64,000 nt of DNA from Streptomyces sp. NBC_01233. Its GTDB lineage: Bacteria > Actinomycetota > Actinomycetes > Streptomycetales > Streptomycetaceae. The translations under genes were made by a program, and so were the position numbers. This document shows positions 7,365-17,229 of the stretch, one piece after another. Within the stretch, counting starts at the first letter, position 1. Each line of letters begins with the position of its first letter. The stretch lies in contig NZ_CP108514.1 in NCBI RefSeq assembly GCF_035989305.1, forward strand, positions 2,852,501 to 2,916,500. Reading direction: 5' to 3'. Under the pieces are notes generated by a model, which had not been told where the DNA came from, made no database searches, and worked only from the letters and a program-made list of their open reading frames with translations.

Positions 7365-9118
7365 TGCCTCAACTACGCCTCGCTCTGAATCAGATCGACT
7401 CGCACGTCGGCAACATCGCCGCCAACGCCGACTCGGTCGTGCACTGGACCCGGCACTCCGCCGAGCAGGGTGCCCACCTGGTGGCGTTCCCGGAGATGAT
7501 GCTGACCGGGTACCCCGTCGAGGACCTCGCCCTGCGCGGCTCCTTCGTCGAGGCCTCCCGCGCCGCGCTGCGCGGGCTCGCGGAGCGGCTGGCGGCCGAG
7601 GGCCTCGGCGAACTGCCGGTCGTCGTCGGCTACCTCGACCGCACCGAGAAGGCCGTCCCCCGGCTCGGCAAGCCGGCCGGCTCCCCCGAGAACGCGGCGG
7701 CCGTGCTGCACCGCGGGCAGGTCGTCCTGCGCTTCGCCAAGCACCACCTGCCCAACTACGGGGTGTTCGACGAGTTCCGGTACTTCGTGCCGGGCGACAC
7801 CCAGCCCGTGATCCGGGTGCACGGCGTCGACGTGGCCCTGGCCATCTGCGAGGACCTCTGGCAGGAGGGCGGCCGGGTCCCGGCCACCCGCTCCGCCGGG
7901 GCCGGACTGCTGATCTCCGTCAACGCGTCACCGTACGAGCGCAACAAGGACGACCTGCGCCTCGAACTGGTCCAGAAGCGGGCCCAGGAGGCCGGCTGCA
8001 CCCTCGCCTACCTGGCGATGATCGGCGGCCAGGACGAGCTGGTCTTCGACGGCGACTCGATCGTCGTCGACGCCGACGGCGAGGTCATCGCCCGCGCCCC
8101 GCAGTTCTCCGAGGGCTGCGTCCTGGTCGACCTCGACCTGCCCGCCGCGCGCGCCGACGCCCCCGAGGGCGTGGTGGACGACGGGCTGCGCATCGACCGC
8201 GTGATCCTGTCCGAGGAGCCGGTGGAGCCGTACGAGGCCGTGGTCACCGGCGGTTACGCCGACCGCCTCGACGACGACGAGGAGATCTACGACGCGCTGG
8301 TCGTGGGCCTGCGCGCGTACGTCAAGAAGAACGGGTTCCGCTCCGTCCTGATCGGGCTCTCCGGAGGCATCGACTCCGCCCTCGTCGCCGCCATCGCCTG
8401 CGACGCGATCGGCGCGCAGAACGTGTACGGCGTCTCGATGCCCTCGAAGTACTCCTCGGACCACTCCAAGGGGGACGCGGCCGACCTGGCCGAGCGGACC
8501 GGCCTGAACTTCCGGACCGTGCCGATCGAGCCGATGTTCGACGCGTACATGGGCTCGCTGGGCCTCACCGGCCTGGCCGAGGAGAACCTGCAGTCCCGGC
8601 TGCGCGGCACCATGCTGATGGCGGTCTCCAACCAGGAGGGCCACATCGTGCTGGCCCCGGGCAACAAGTCGGAACTGGCCGTCGGCTACTCCACTCTCTA
8701 CGGCGACTCGGTGGGCGCGTACGGCCCGATCAAGGACGTCTACAAGACGGACGTCTTCCGGCTCGCGCAGTACCGCAACCGGGCCGCCGCCGAACGCGGC
8801 GAGAGCCCGCCGATCCCGGAGAACTCCATCGTGAAGCCGCCGAGCGCCGAACTGCGCCCGGGCCAGGTGGACACCGACTCGCTGCCGGACTACCCGGTGC
8901 TCGACGCGATCCTGGCCCTGTACGTGGACCGCGACCAGGGCATGGAGGCGATCGTGGAGGCCGGGTTCGACCGTGAGCTGGTCGCCCGGACCCTGCGGAT
9001 GGTGGACACGGCGGAGTACAAGCGCCGCCAGTACCCGCCGGGCACGAAGATCTCCGCGAAGGGCTTCGGCAAGGACCGCCGGCTGCCGATCACGAACGGC
9101 TGGCGCGAGCAGGCGTAG
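7364..9118 (+). CDS. nadE: Glutamine-dependent NAD+ synthetase
   Basis: A 584-residue two-domain enzyme making NAD+ from deamido-NAD+, ATP and glutamine. The N-terminal nitrilase-like glutaminase domain (about 1-270) has the Glu-Lys-Cys triad in FPEMMLTGY, AKHHLPNYGVFDE and LAICEDLW. The C-terminal synthetase domain has the ATP-pyrophosphatase P-loop LSGGIDSALVAA near residue 333. The length suits the single-chain actinobacterial type. It is transcribed alone, probably from the promoter overlapping its start, and ends at a strong bidirectional hairpin. Confidence 0.96.
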   Translation: MPQLRLALNQIDSHVGNIAANADSVVHWTRHSAEQGAHLVAFPEMMLTGYPVEDLALRGSFVEASRAALRGLAERLAAEGLGELPVVVGYLDRTEKAVPRLGKPAGSPENAAAVLHRGQVVLRFAKHHLPNYGVFDEFRYFVPGDTQPVIRVHGVDVALAICEDLWQEGGRVPATRSAGAGLLISVNASPYERNKDDLRLELVQKRAQEAGCTLAYLAMIGGQDELVFDGDSIVVDADGEVIARAPQFSEGCVLVDLDLPAARADAPEGVVDDGLRIDRVILSEEPVEPYEAVVTGGYADRLDDDEEIYDALVVGLRAYVKKNGFRSVLIGLSGGIDSALVAAIACDAIGAQNVYGVSMPSKYSSDHSKGDAADLAERTGLNFRTVPIEPMFDAYMGSLGLTGLAEENLQSRLRGTMLMAVSNQEGHIVLAPGNKSELAVGYSTLYGDSVGAYGPIKDVYKTDVFRLAQYRNRAAAERGESPPIPENSIVKPPSAELRPGQVDTDSLPDYPVLDAILALYVDRDQGMEAIVEAGFDRELVARTLRMVDTAEYKRRQYPPGTKISAKGFGKDRRLPITNGWREQA

Positions 9119-9138
9119 CGGCCCGCCCGGCTGGTGCA

Positions 9139-9187
9139 CGCGGCTCCGGGCCCGGCTCCGGGCCCGGCTGCCGGGCCCGGAGCCGCG
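9139..9187. terminator. Bidirectional hairpin terminator
   Basis: A perfect 16-bp GC stem (cgcggctccgggcccg and its complement, 17-base loop) sits between the convergent nadE and phosphohydrolase genes and can serve both. Confidence 0.8.
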
Positions 9188-9191
9188 TTGG

Positions 9192-10220
9192 TCAGGGCTT
9201 GACCGTGACCCGGGCGGCGACCGGAAGGTGGTCGCTGCCCGTGCGCGGCAGGGTCCACGAGGCCTCCGGCCGGATCCCGCGGACCATGATCTGGTCGATC
9301 CGGGCCATCGGGAACTGCGCCGGCCAGCTGAAGCCGAAGCCGTCGCCCGCCGCGCCCTGGGTGGAGCGCATCTGCGAGGTCACCTCGGACAGGGCGCGGT
9401 CGTTCATGGTGCCGTTGAGGTCGCCGAGCAGGATGACCTTCTTCAGCGGTTCGGCGGCGAGCGCGGCGCCCAGCGCGTCGGCGCTGTCGTCGCGCTGGTT
9501 CGCGGTGAAGCCGGCGTTCATCTTGACCCGGACCGAGGGGAGGTGCGCGACGAAGGCCGCGACCTTGCCGTGCGGGGTGTCGACGGTGGCCCGCATGGCC
9601 CGGGTCCAGCCCATCCTGATGTCGACGGGCGCGCTCGCGCTCAGCGGGTACTTGCTCCACACGCCGACCGTGCCCTCGACCGCGTGGTACTTGTACGTGC
9701 CCGCCAGGGCTTTCTCGTAGACGGGGACGGCGCTCCCCTTGAGCTCGGTGAGGGCCAGGATGTCGGCCCCGGACTTGGCGACCGCTTCGGCGGTGCCGCG
9801 CGGGTCGGGGTTGTCGGCGTCGACGTTGTGGGTGGCGACCACGAGGTTGCCGCCGGAGCCGGACTTGTCGGTGACCAGGCCGCCGAAGAGGTTCACCCAG
9901 ACCGCGCCCGTCAGCACGAGGGCGATGAGCGCGGTCGCGGACTTGCGCAGGACGGCGCCGGCCAGCAGGAGCGGGACGGCCAGGCCCAGCCAGGGCAGGA
10001 AGGTCTCGGTGAGGCTGCCGAGGTTGCCCACGTCGTTGGGCAGCTCCGCGTGGAAGATCATCACCAGCGAGATCAGTACGGCGATCGCGGCGATCACCCC
10101 TCCGCGCCGCCAGATCCCGGGGTCCTTGCTCAGTTCGGCCAGCCGGCGCCGGAAGCGGGATCCGGAGGGCTCGGGCTCCGAGCCGCCGTTCCCCGATTCC
10201 GTCATGTACGCCTGTGCCAT
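9192..10220 (-). CDS. Membrane-anchored endonuclease/exonuclease/phosphatase-family protein
   Basis: A 342-residue protein with three N-terminal transmembrane helices (about residues 38-55, 70-85 and 90-115) followed by an EEP-fold catalytic domain. Catalytic motifs visible are LALTELKG (metal-binding Glu), VAFVAHLPS, GDLNGTMND (Asp and Asn) and the terminal SDHLPVAARV (Asp-His). Members hydrolyse phosphodiesters of nucleic acids, phospholipids or inositides; the substrate is unknown. The catalytic domain is predicted to face the outside. An alternative start is the ATG at 10205. Confidence 0.85.
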   Translation of the reverse strand: MAQAYMTESGNGGSEPEPSGSRFRRRLAELSKDPGIWRRGGVIAAIAVLISLVMIFHAELPNDVGNLGSLTETFLPWLGLAVPLLLAGAVLRKSATALIALVLTGAVWVNLFGGLVTDKSGSGGNLVVATHNVDADNPDPRGTAEAVAKSGADILALTELKGSAVPVYEKALAGTYKYHAVEGTVGVWSKYPLSASAPVDIRMGWTRAMRATVDTPHGKVAAFVAHLPSVRVKMNAGFTANQRDDSADALGAALAAEPLKKVILLGDLNGTMNDRALSEVTSQMRSTQGAAGDGFGFSWPAQFPMARIDQIMVRGIRPEASWTLPRTGSDHLPVAARVTVKP

Positions 10221-10507
10221 GCCACTGCCCTCACTGCCGTGCTCGCGCTCCGTCCCCGCCCCTTGACCCTAGGCGATGCACGAAGCCTTCCGTGTCGTAC
10301 GTCACGACCGTCCGTCGCGCTCGTACGTCCGGGAAGACGAACGGCCGTGCGCAGGGGGTTCCGCTTGTCACGAAACGCGCACATTGGATCCTCCGGGCCG
10401 GTGTGCGCCCCACACCACTTCCGCCTTCGGCCCCGCGGATGCCACCATGGTGGGTGAGTCCGGGGACGCCGTGAGGGCGCCTCGAGATGACACAAGGAGC
10501 AGTTGCA

Positions 10508-11377
10508 ATGACGCATGCCGTTTCGCCTGCCCGCGAACCCGCATCCGCGGCCTCCCCCACCCTGTACGGAGGCACGGGCACCCGGCGCATCACCGTCCGC
10601 GACCTGACCCTCGCCAAGGAACGCGGCGAGAAGTGGCCCATGCTCACGGCCTACGACGCGATGACCGCGTCCGTCTTCGACGAGTCCGGCATCCCGGTCA
10701 TCCTCGTCGGCGACTCCATGGGCAATTGCCACCTCGGCTACGACTCCACCGTCCCGGTGACGATGGACCAGATGGCCATGCTCTCGGCGGCCGTCGTACG
10801 GGGCACGAGCCGCGCCCTGGTCATCGGCGACATGCCGTTCGGCTCGTACCAGGAAGGCGCCGTGCAGGCGCTGCGCAGCGCCACCCGTCTCGTGAAGGAG
10901 GCCGGGGTCGGAGCGGTGAAGCTGGAGGGCGGCGAGCGCTCGCTGCACCAGACCGAGCTGATCGTGCAGTCGGGCATCCCCGTCATGTCCCACCTGGGCC
11001 TGACCCCGCAGTCCGTCAACGCCATGGGCTACCGGGTGCAGGGCCGCGGCGACGAGGCCGCGCACCAGCTGCTGCGCGACGCGAAGGCGGCGCAGGACGC
11101 GGGCGCCTTCGCGGTGGTCCTGGAGCTCGTCCCGGCCGAGCTGGCCGCCGAGGTCACCCGGTCCCTGCACATCCCGACGGTCGGCATCGGCGCCGGCTCG
11201 GAGTGCGACGCGCAGGTGCTGGTGTGGACCGACATGATGGGCCTGGCCGGCGGAAAGCTGCCGCGGTTCGTGAAGCAGTACGCGAACCTGCGGGCGACCA
11301 TGGGCGACGCGGCGAAGGCCTTCGCCGAGGACGTGGTCGGCGGAACGTTCCCGCAGGAAGAGCACGCCTTCCACTGA
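10508..11377 (+). CDS. panB: 3-methyl-2-oxobutanoate hydroxymethyltransferase
   Basis: A 289-residue TIM-barrel enzyme of pantothenate synthesis that transfers a hydroxymethyl group from methylene-tetrahydrofolate to 2-oxoisovalerate. Visible hallmarks are MLTAYDAMTASVFDE, VGDSMG, GAVKLEGG, MSHLGLTPQS and TVGIGAGSECDAQVLVW. The ATG at 10508 is chosen because aaggagcag lies just upstream; an ATG at 10487 precedes that site. It appears monocistronic, with a perfect 14-bp hairpin after it. The 287-bp gap upstream is shared with the divergent phosphohydrolase gene and shows no convincing extra gene. Confidence 0.96.
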   Translation: MTHAVSPAREPASAASPTLYGGTGTRRITVRDLTLAKERGEKWPMLTAYDAMTASVFDESGIPVILVGDSMGNCHLGYDSTVPVTMDQMAMLSAAVVRGTSRALVIGDMPFGSYQEGAVQALRSATRLVKEAGVGAVKLEGGERSLHQTELIVQSGIPVMSHLGLTPQSVNAMGYRVQGRGDEAAHQLLRDAKAAQDAGAFAVVLELVPAELAAEVTRSLHIPTVGIGAGSECDAQVLVWTDMMGLAGGKLPRFVKQYANLRATMGDAAKAFAEDVVGGTFPQEEHAFH

Positions 11378-11438
11378 CGGGGGCGGCCGCTCCGGCGGCC
11401 CGCCGACCGCCCGTCGACCGCTCGTCGACCGCTCCACC

Positions 11439-11471
11439 GACAGCCCGCCGACCGTGTGTCGGCGGGCTGTC
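11439..11471 (+). terminator. Perfect hairpin after panB
   Basis: A 14-bp perfect stem (gacagcccgccgac and complement) with a 5-base loop lies between panB and the exporter genes. A short T-poor tail follows. Confidence 0.8.
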
Positions 11472-11539
11472 GTATGCCTGTCGTACGTTTGTCGGTCGGC
11501 TGTCGGTGCTTTGTCAGTGGCGGCTGCTCCCATGGGGGC

Positions 11540-12553
11540 ATGACGCGAAACGACAACAAGCCCAACGCCGTGGAGGTACGGGGGCTGGTCAAGCACTACG
11601 GCGAGACCAAGGCCCTCGACGGTGTCGACCTGGACGTCCGGGAGGGCACGGTCCTCGGGGTCCTCGGCCCCAACGGCGCCGGCAAGACGACGCTGGTCCG
11701 CTGCCTCTCCACCCTGATCACCCCCGACTCCGGCACGGCCGTCGTCGCCGGGTACGACGTGGTCCGCCAGCCGCGGCAGCTGCGCCGCACCATCGGCCTC
11801 ACCGGCCAGTACGCCTCGGTCGACGAGAAGCTCTCCGGCTGGGAGAACCTCTACATGATCGGGCGGCTGCTCGATCTCTCCCGCAAGGACGCCCGCCGCC
11901 GCGCGGACGAGATGCTGGAGCGGTTCTCCCTGACCGAGGCGGCCAAGAAGGCCGCCATGAACTACTCCGGCGGCATGCGCCGCCGGCTCGACCTCGCCGC
12001 CTCCCTGATCGGCAACCCGGCCGTGCTCTACCTGGACGAGCCGACCACCGGTCTCGACCCGCGCACCCGCAACGAGGTGTGGGACGAGGTCCAGCGGCTG
12101 GTCGCCGAGGGCGCCACCGTGCTGCTCACCACCCAGTACATGGAGGAGGCCGAGCAGCTCGCCGGCGAGCTGACGGTCATCGACCGCGGCAAGGTCATCG
12201 CCAACGGCAAGGTCGACGAGCTGAAGGCGCGCGTCGGCGGCCGCACCCTGAAGATCCGCCCCGTGGCCTCCGCCGACCTGCCGGGCATGGCCCGCGCGCT
12301 GGCCGAGGCCGGACTGGACGGCGTGGCCGGCACCCAGGCCGTACCGGACGAGGGCGTGCTGCTGGTCCCGATCCTGAGCGACGAGCAGCTGACCGCCGTG
12401 GTCGGCCTGCTGGCCGCCCGCGGGTACGCCATCGCCGATCTCGGCACCTACCTGCCCAGCCTCGACGAGGTGTTCCTGGCCATCACCGGCCAGAAGCCCA
12501 CCGTCGTCGAGGACTCCGTCCCCACCGAGAAGACCGAGGAGGTCGCGGCATGA
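11540..12553 (+). CDS. ABC exporter ATPase, DrrA family
   Basis: A 337-residue ATP-binding protein of the daunorubicin-resistance (DrrA) class. It has Walker A GPNGAGKTT, Q-loop TGQYASVDEKLSG, signature YSGGMRRRLDLA, Walker B VLYLDEPTTGLD and the switch His region (here LLTTQYMEEAEQL, with Gln as in other DrrA-type proteins). The C-terminal 100 residues match the DrrA extension. It powers export with the permease that follows, which it overlaps by 4 bp (ATGA). Substrate unknown: drugs, lipids or a polyketide are all seen in this class. Confidence 0.93.
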   Translation: MTRNDNKPNAVEVRGLVKHYGETKALDGVDLDVREGTVLGVLGPNGAGKTTLVRCLSTLITPDSGTAVVAGYDVVRQPRQLRRTIGLTGQYASVDEKLSGWENLYMIGRLLDLSRKDARRRADEMLERFSLTEAAKKAAMNYSGGMRRRLDLAASLIGNPAVLYLDEPTTGLDPRTRNEVWDEVQRLVAEGATVLLTTQYMEEAEQLAGELTVIDRGKVIANGKVDELKARVGGRTLKIRPVASADLPGMARALAEAGLDGVAGTQAVPDEGVLLVPILSDEQLTAVVGLLAARGYAIADLGTYLPSLDEVFLAITGQKPTVVEDSVPTEKTEEVAA

Positions 12554-13401
12554 GCACCGTAACCACGACGAAGCCCGCGCCCACCGCGCCCGGTCCGGCC
12601 CCGGTGGCCGCGGACCCCGGCGAGGGCCGGATCGGCCTGCGGGGCAACCTGCGGCACATCGGCGCCCTGGTGCGTCGCAACGCCCTCCAGATCAAGCAGG
12701 ACCCCGAGTCGATGTTCGACGTCGTGTTCATGCCGATCATCTTCACGCTGCTGTTCGTGTTCGTCTTCGGCGGCGCGATCTCCGGCAAGGGCAACCAGGC
12801 GGAATACGTCAACTACGTGGTCCCGGGCCTCATGGCCATGATGGGCATGAACATCGCCATGGGCGTCGGCACGGGTGTCAACGACGACTTCAAGAAGGGT
12901 GTCATGGACCGGTTCCGGTCCATGCCCATCGCCCGGTCCTCGGTACTGATCGCCAAGATCGTCGTCGAGCTCGGCCGGATGATGGTCGCCATCGCGATCC
13001 TGCTGGCCGTGGGCTTCCTGCTCGGCCTGTCGATCAAGGGACCGGTGCTGGGCCTGTTCCTCGCCATCGGGCTCTCGGCCGTCTTCGGCGCCTCGCTGAT
13101 GTGGATCTTCGTCCTGCTCGGTCTCACCCTGAAGACCCCGCAGGCGGTCCAGGGCATGGCGATGATGGTCCTGATGCCGCTGCAGTTCGGCAGCTCGATC
13201 TTCGCCCCGCCGACCACGATGCCGGGCTGGCTGCAGTCCTTCACGGACTACAACCCGCTGTCGAACCTGGCGGACGCCGCCCGAGCCCTGATCAACGACG
13301 CGCCGGTCGGCGACTCGGTGTGGATGACCCTGGCCTGGTCGGTCGCCATCACCGCGGTCACCATGCCGCTCGCGGTACGGAAGTTCCGCCAGAAGACCTG
13401 A
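12550..13401 (+). CDS. ABC-2 type exporter permease, DrrB family
   Basis: A 283-residue permease with six predicted transmembrane helices and the ABC-2/DrrB features DVVFMPIIFTLLFVFVFGG and FKKGVMDRFRSMPIARSS. It couples translationally to the ATPase gene upstream. The first 35 residues are a Pro/Thr/Ala-rich cytoplasmic tail. No resistance or biosynthetic genes adjoin the pair, so the export substrate is open. Confidence 0.92.
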   Translation: MSTVTTTKPAPTAPGPAPVAADPGEGRIGLRGNLRHIGALVRRNALQIKQDPESMFDVVFMPIIFTLLFVFVFGGAISGKGNQAEYVNYVVPGLMAMMGMNIAMGVGTGVNDDFKKGVMDRFRSMPIARSSVLIAKIVVELGRMMVAIAILLAVGFLLGLSIKGPVLGLFLAIGLSAVFGASLMWIFVLLGLTLKTPQAVQGMAMMVLMPLQFGSSIFAPPTTMPGWLQSFTDYNPLSNLADAARALINDAPVGDSVWMTLAWSVAITAVTMPLAVRKFRQKT

Positions 13402-13457
13402 TCCGCGGACCGATCCGTTCGGATCGCGTCCCGGACGGACACCGGCCGGGGGCCGGA

Positions 13458-16400
13458 TCAGATGAGGGCGGTGGCCTCCTCCATGGTGAGGCCGCCGCCT
13501 TCGGCGTACGCCTTCTCGTAGGCCGCGTCGCCGAGCGCCGCCCTCGCCAGCTCCTCGACGAGGGCGGCGTCCTCGCGTTCCGTGGTGATCGGGAAGTGCC
13601 CGGGCGGGAGGTGGGTCCGGTAGGCGCCGAACAGCCGGGCGGCGTCGTACTCGCGCCGCGGGCCGCCGAGCGAGACGAGGGAGACGGCCCCGGTCAGCAG
13701 GTACACGGCGGGCAGTTGCGGGGCGACCATCATCACGAGCGGGTCCCGGACCCTGGCCGCGGCCTCGCGGATCCGCACCAGCGCTTCCTCGTACTCGCCG
13801 TCCTGGTTGTCCAGCCAGGCCATCGTGGCGAGGAGGAACACGTCGAAGACGGCGTACGCGCCGAGCGCGAAGTCCTCGCGCAGCGCCTCGAGCTGGGCCC
13901 GGGCCTCGGCGATCCGGCCGGTGCGGCCGAGGAGGCCCGCGAGGAACATCCGGGCGGCGGGCATGGCCTCGTTGCCGTACCCCTGCCACCGTGCCGTGAT
14001 CTCGGTGAGGATCGCCTCGGCCTCCTCGGCCTCCCCGTTCTCGACCAGCGTTCCGGCCATCCGTACGCGCAACACCGTCACCTGGGCCTTGGCACCCAGG
14101 CGTTCGGCGTGCTCGATCGCGGCCCGGAAGTCCTCGGCGGCCGGCGCGTACATACCGCGCTTCTCCCGGGACTCGGCCCGCGCGGACAGCGCCTCGGCGC
14201 AGCCCCAGTCGTCGCCGAGCTCGCGGAAGAGGGCCAGGCTCTCCTCGGCGTCGCGGGAGGCGTCGCCGGCCCAGTCCGCCCGGTTGGCGAGGATGTTGGC
14301 CCGGAGCTGCAGGGCGGAGGCGAGCTCCCAGCGGTAGCCGAAGGAACGGGCGGTCTCGACGGTCTCGTCCACGACGCGCTGCAGCAGCCGGGGGTCGCCC
14401 GCGATCATGACGGCGTAGATCCAGAGGGAGGCAGGGGACCGGCAGGTCTGCGGCAGCCCGGGCCGGTAGGCGGCGAGCACGCCGTCGATCTGGGCACGGA
14501 CCTCGGGGGTGTCCCAGGTGTCGCTGTTCTGGTCGCGGGCGGCCAGCCGGATCAGCTGGATGCCGCGCCAGGCCTCGGTGAGGAGTTCGCCGCTGTACGG
14601 CGGGGGCGTGTCGACGATCCGCTCGTGGACGGGCTCGGCGGGGACGGAGGGCGCCGCGAAGGGGTTGGGGCCGAGCGCGGCGGCCGCCTCGGACCAGTGC
14701 CGGGACTCGGTGGCCAGGTCGTGCATGTGCCAGTACCAGCCCAGGGAGTGGACGAGGCACAGCACTTCGCCGGCGTCGCGGGCGGCGACCGCGCGGCGCA
14801 GGGCGGTACGGATGTTCTCGTACTCGGTGACGAGCCGCTCGGTGGCGGCCCGCTGGCCGTGACCGCGGAGCAGCGGCTCGGTGGTGCGGGCCAGTTCGCG
14901 GTAGTGGACGAGGTGGCGGCGCTCGGTGTGCTCGCGGTCGTCCCCGGCGGCGGCGAGGCGCTCGGCAGCGTACTCGGCGACGGTCTCCAGGAGGCGGTAG
15001 CGCATGCCGGAGCCGTCGGGTCCGGGGGCGGCGACGACGAGGGACTTGTCGACGAGGGAGCCGAGGACGTCTGCGGTGTCGTAGGACGGGTCGGCGCAGA
15101 CGGCCTCGGCGGCGGCGAGGTCGCAGCCGCCGGCGAAGACGGACAGACGGCGCAGGACGGTGCGTTCGGGCTCGTCGAGGAGGTCCCAGGACCAGTCGAC
15201 GACGGCACGCAGGGTCTGCTGCCGGGGCAGGACCGTACGGGCCCCGCTGGTCAGCAGCCGGAAACGGTCGTCGAGGCGGTCGGCGATCTGACGCGGGGTG
15301 AGCAGCCGCAACCGGGCCGCGGCCAGCTCGATGGCGAGCGGCAGACCGTCCAGGCGCCGGCAGATCTCGGCCGCCGCGGCCGGGTCGTCGTCGGTACGGA
15401 ACCCCGGGCGGGCGGCGGCCCCGCGGTCACCGAGCAGCCGCAGCGCCACGGGATCGGGCAGCGGCTCCACCGGGCGCAGCGACTCCCCCGGCACGCCCAG
15501 GGGTTCACGGCTCGTCGCCAGGATCTGCACACCCGGGCAGCGTGCCAAGAGCTCCTCCGCCAGCTCGGCGGCCGCCCCGATGACGTGCTCGCAGTTGTCG
15601 AGCAGCAGAAGGAGCCGCTGCCGCGCGCAGTGCTCGGCGAGCCGGTCCAGCGGGGCGTCGCCGGTCCGGTCGGTCAGGGCGCGCAGCTCCTCGGCGGCGG
15701 CGCCGCGCAGCTTGGTCTCCCGGGCTCCGAGCGCGGCGAGCGCGGCCTCGGCGACGTCCTCCGGGTCGTCCACGGGGGCCAGCTCGACGAACCACACGCC
15801 GTCGGGCCATCCGCCGTGCGCGTCGTGCGCCTCGGCGGCCTCCTGCGAGAGCCGCGTCTTGCCGGCCCCGCCGGGCCCGAGGAGCGTGACGAGCCGCGCC
15901 CGCGCGAGATCCTCCCCGATGACGCGGATGTCGTCCTCACGGCCGACGAAGGTGGTGAGCCGAGCCCGCAGATTCCCGCTCCCCCGACCGGCCTGCCGGG
16001 ACGCCCCGGACGCCGACGGCGGATACGGGCCTGGCCCGGACCCGGGGTGACCCGCGGCGTAGGGGGCGGCGCCCTGGCCCGGCTGCCCTATCGCCCCGGG
16101 CGCCGACGGCGGATACGGGCCTGGCCCGGACCCGGGATGACCCGCGGCGTAGGGGGCGGCGCCCTGGCCCGGCTGCCCTATCGCCCCGGGCGCCGACGGC
16201 GGATACGGGCCTGGCCCGGACCCGGGATGACCCGCGGCGTAGGGGGCGGCGCCCTGGCCCGGCTGCGCCGGATGCCCGCCCGGGGTGGGGTCGGGGGCGC
16301 CCGGCTGCCGTGCGGCGCGGGGTGCGGCGCCGTGCGGCCCGGGTCCGGGCGGCGTTCCGGCGGCGGGGTCCTGCTCGGGCGGTGCCGGGTGCGCGGCGGC

Positions 16401-17156
16401 ACCGGTGTCGGCCGGGTAGGGGGCGGGCTCGGGTCGACGGGGCGTCGAGGGGGTGAGGAGCTCGGTGTGCAGGGTGCGCAGGGCGGGGCCCGGGTCCGTG
16501 CCGAGCCGGGCCGCCAGGTCCCGGCGTACGGCGTCGTACGCGGCCAGCGCCTCCGCCGGGCGGCCCGCGTCGCGCAGCGCCCGGATGCGCAGGGCCTGCA
16601 GCGGCTCGTCCAGCGGCTGCTGCGCGCACAGCGCGGTCAGCTCCGGCAGGGACCGCTCGGCCCCGCCCAGGGCCAGGGCCGCCGCGAGCCGGCCCCGGCG
16701 CGCGTCCATCCGTACGGCCTCCCAGCGCGCGGACTCCGCGCCCGGGTCCGGCAGGTCGGCGAGGGCCGGTCCGCGCCACAGGGCGAGGGCCTCCTCGTAC
16801 CGGGCGGCGGCCTCGGCCGGGTCCCGCGTCTCGGCCGCGGACCGTGCGAGGCGCTCGAAGCGGTACAGGTCGACGTCCTCGCGTTCGGCGGCGAGCTGGT
16901 AGCCGCCCTCCGCGGAGCGCACGGCGGCGTGCCCGAGGGCCCGCCGCAGCCGGGCGACCAGCGCCTGCAGGGCGGCCACCGCGTCGGCCGGCGGGTCGCC
17001 GTCCCACACCTCGGCGACCAGCAGCGCGGCCGGCACCACCCGCCCCGGCCGCAGCGCGAGCGCGGTCAGGAGCGCCCGCAGGCGCGCTCCGCCGACGGCG
17101 ACGGGGGTCCCGTCGTCGTGGATGGCCTGGGCGGTGCCGAGAATTCCGTAACGCAC
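13458..17156 (-). CDS. AfsR/SARP-type regulator: BTAD, NB-ARC ATPase and helical repeats
   Basis: A 1232-residue regulator. In order it has an OmpR-type winged helix (about 1-90), a bacterial transcriptional activator domain (about 95-240), a Pro/Gly-rich hinge with three near-identical 30-residue repeats (about 300-390), an NB-ARC-type ATPase (Walker A LLGPGGAGKTRLS, Walker B LLLLDNCEHV) and about 600 residues of TPR-like helices. AfsR-like proteins activate secondary metabolism, with ATP binding and the repeats sensing signals. The GTG at 17156 starts directly at RYGILG, the usual SARP N-terminus; longer reading upstream lacks homology. No obvious biosynthetic cluster is adjacent. Confidence 0.88.
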   Translation of the reverse strand: MRYGILGTAQAIHDDGTPVAVGGARLRALLTALALRPGRVVPAALLVAEVWDGDPPADAVAALQALVARLRRALGHAAVRSAEGGYQLAAEREDVDLYRFERLARSAAETRDPAEAAARYEEALALWRGPALADLPDPGAESARWEAVRMDARRGRLAAALALGGAERSLPELTALCAQQPLDEPLQALRIRALRDAGRPAEALAAYDAVRRDLAARLGTDPGPALRTLHTELLTPSTPRRPEPAPYPADTGAAAHPAPPEQDPAAGTPPGPGPHGAAPRAARQPGAPDPTPGGHPAQPGQGAAPYAAGHPGSGPGPYPPSAPGAIGQPGQGAAPYAAGHPGSGPGPYPPSAPGAIGQPGQGAAPYAAGHPGSGPGPYPPSASGASRQAGRGSGNLRARLTTFVGREDDIRVIGEDLARARLVTLLGPGGAGKTRLSQEAAEAHDAHGGWPDGVWFVELAPVDDPEDVAEAALAALGARETKLRGAAAEELRALTDRTGDAPLDRLAEHCARQRLLLLLDNCEHVIGAAAELAEELLARCPGVQILATSREPLGVPGESLRPVEPLPDPVALRLLGDRGAAARPGFRTDDDPAAAAEICRRLDGLPLAIELAAARLRLLTPRQIADRLDDRFRLLTSGARTVLPRQQTLRAVVDWSWDLLDEPERTVLRRLSVFAGGCDLAAAEAVCADPSYDTADVLGSLVDKSLVVAAPGPDGSGMRYRLLETVAEYAAERLAAAGDDREHTERRHLVHYRELARTTEPLLRGHGQRAATERLVTEYENIRTALRRAVAARDAGEVLCLVHSLGWYWHMHDLATESRHWSEAAAALGPNPFAAPSVPAEPVHERIVDTPPPYSGELLTEAWRGIQLIRLAARDQNSDTWDTPEVRAQIDGVLAAYRPGLPQTCRSPASLWIYAVMIAGDPRLLQRVVDETVETARSFGYRWELASALQLRANILANRADWAGDASRDAEESLALFRELGDDWGCAEALSARAESREKRGMYAPAAEDFRAAIEHAERLGAKAQVTVLRVRMAGTLVENGEAEEAEAILTEITARWQGYGNEAMPAARMFLAGLLGRTGRIAEARAQLEALREDFALGAYAVFDVFLLATMAWLDNQDGEYEEALVRIREAAARVRDPLVMMVAPQLPAVYLLTGAVSLVSLGGPRREYDAARLFGAYRTHLPPGHFPITTEREDAALVEELARAALGDAAYEKAYAEGGGLTMEEATALI
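16011..16265. repeat. 90-bp tandem repeat, about 2.8 copies, in the regulator hinge
   Basis: Units begin at 16011, 16101 and 16191 with an exact 90-base period and only a few differences. Each encodes a 30-residue Gly/Pro/Ala/Tyr unit containing GAAPYAAGHPGSGPGPY. Because the period is a multiple of three, copy-number change would keep the frame. Confidence 0.9.
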
Positions 17157-17229
17157 CGGCCCATTGTCCCCGCAGCCCGCCCCGGACCCGAACAATTTTC
17201 CCTTCGGCGGCCGGGATAGGTTTCCCGGC

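Noticed and set aside
13101..17219. 1372-codon open frame on the plus strand opposite the AfsR-like regulator
   Set aside because: It is the antisense shadow of a GC-rich gene: amino acid content is Gly/Arg/Ala-biased, no domains are recognised, and it also runs across the end of the DrrB-type permease gene.
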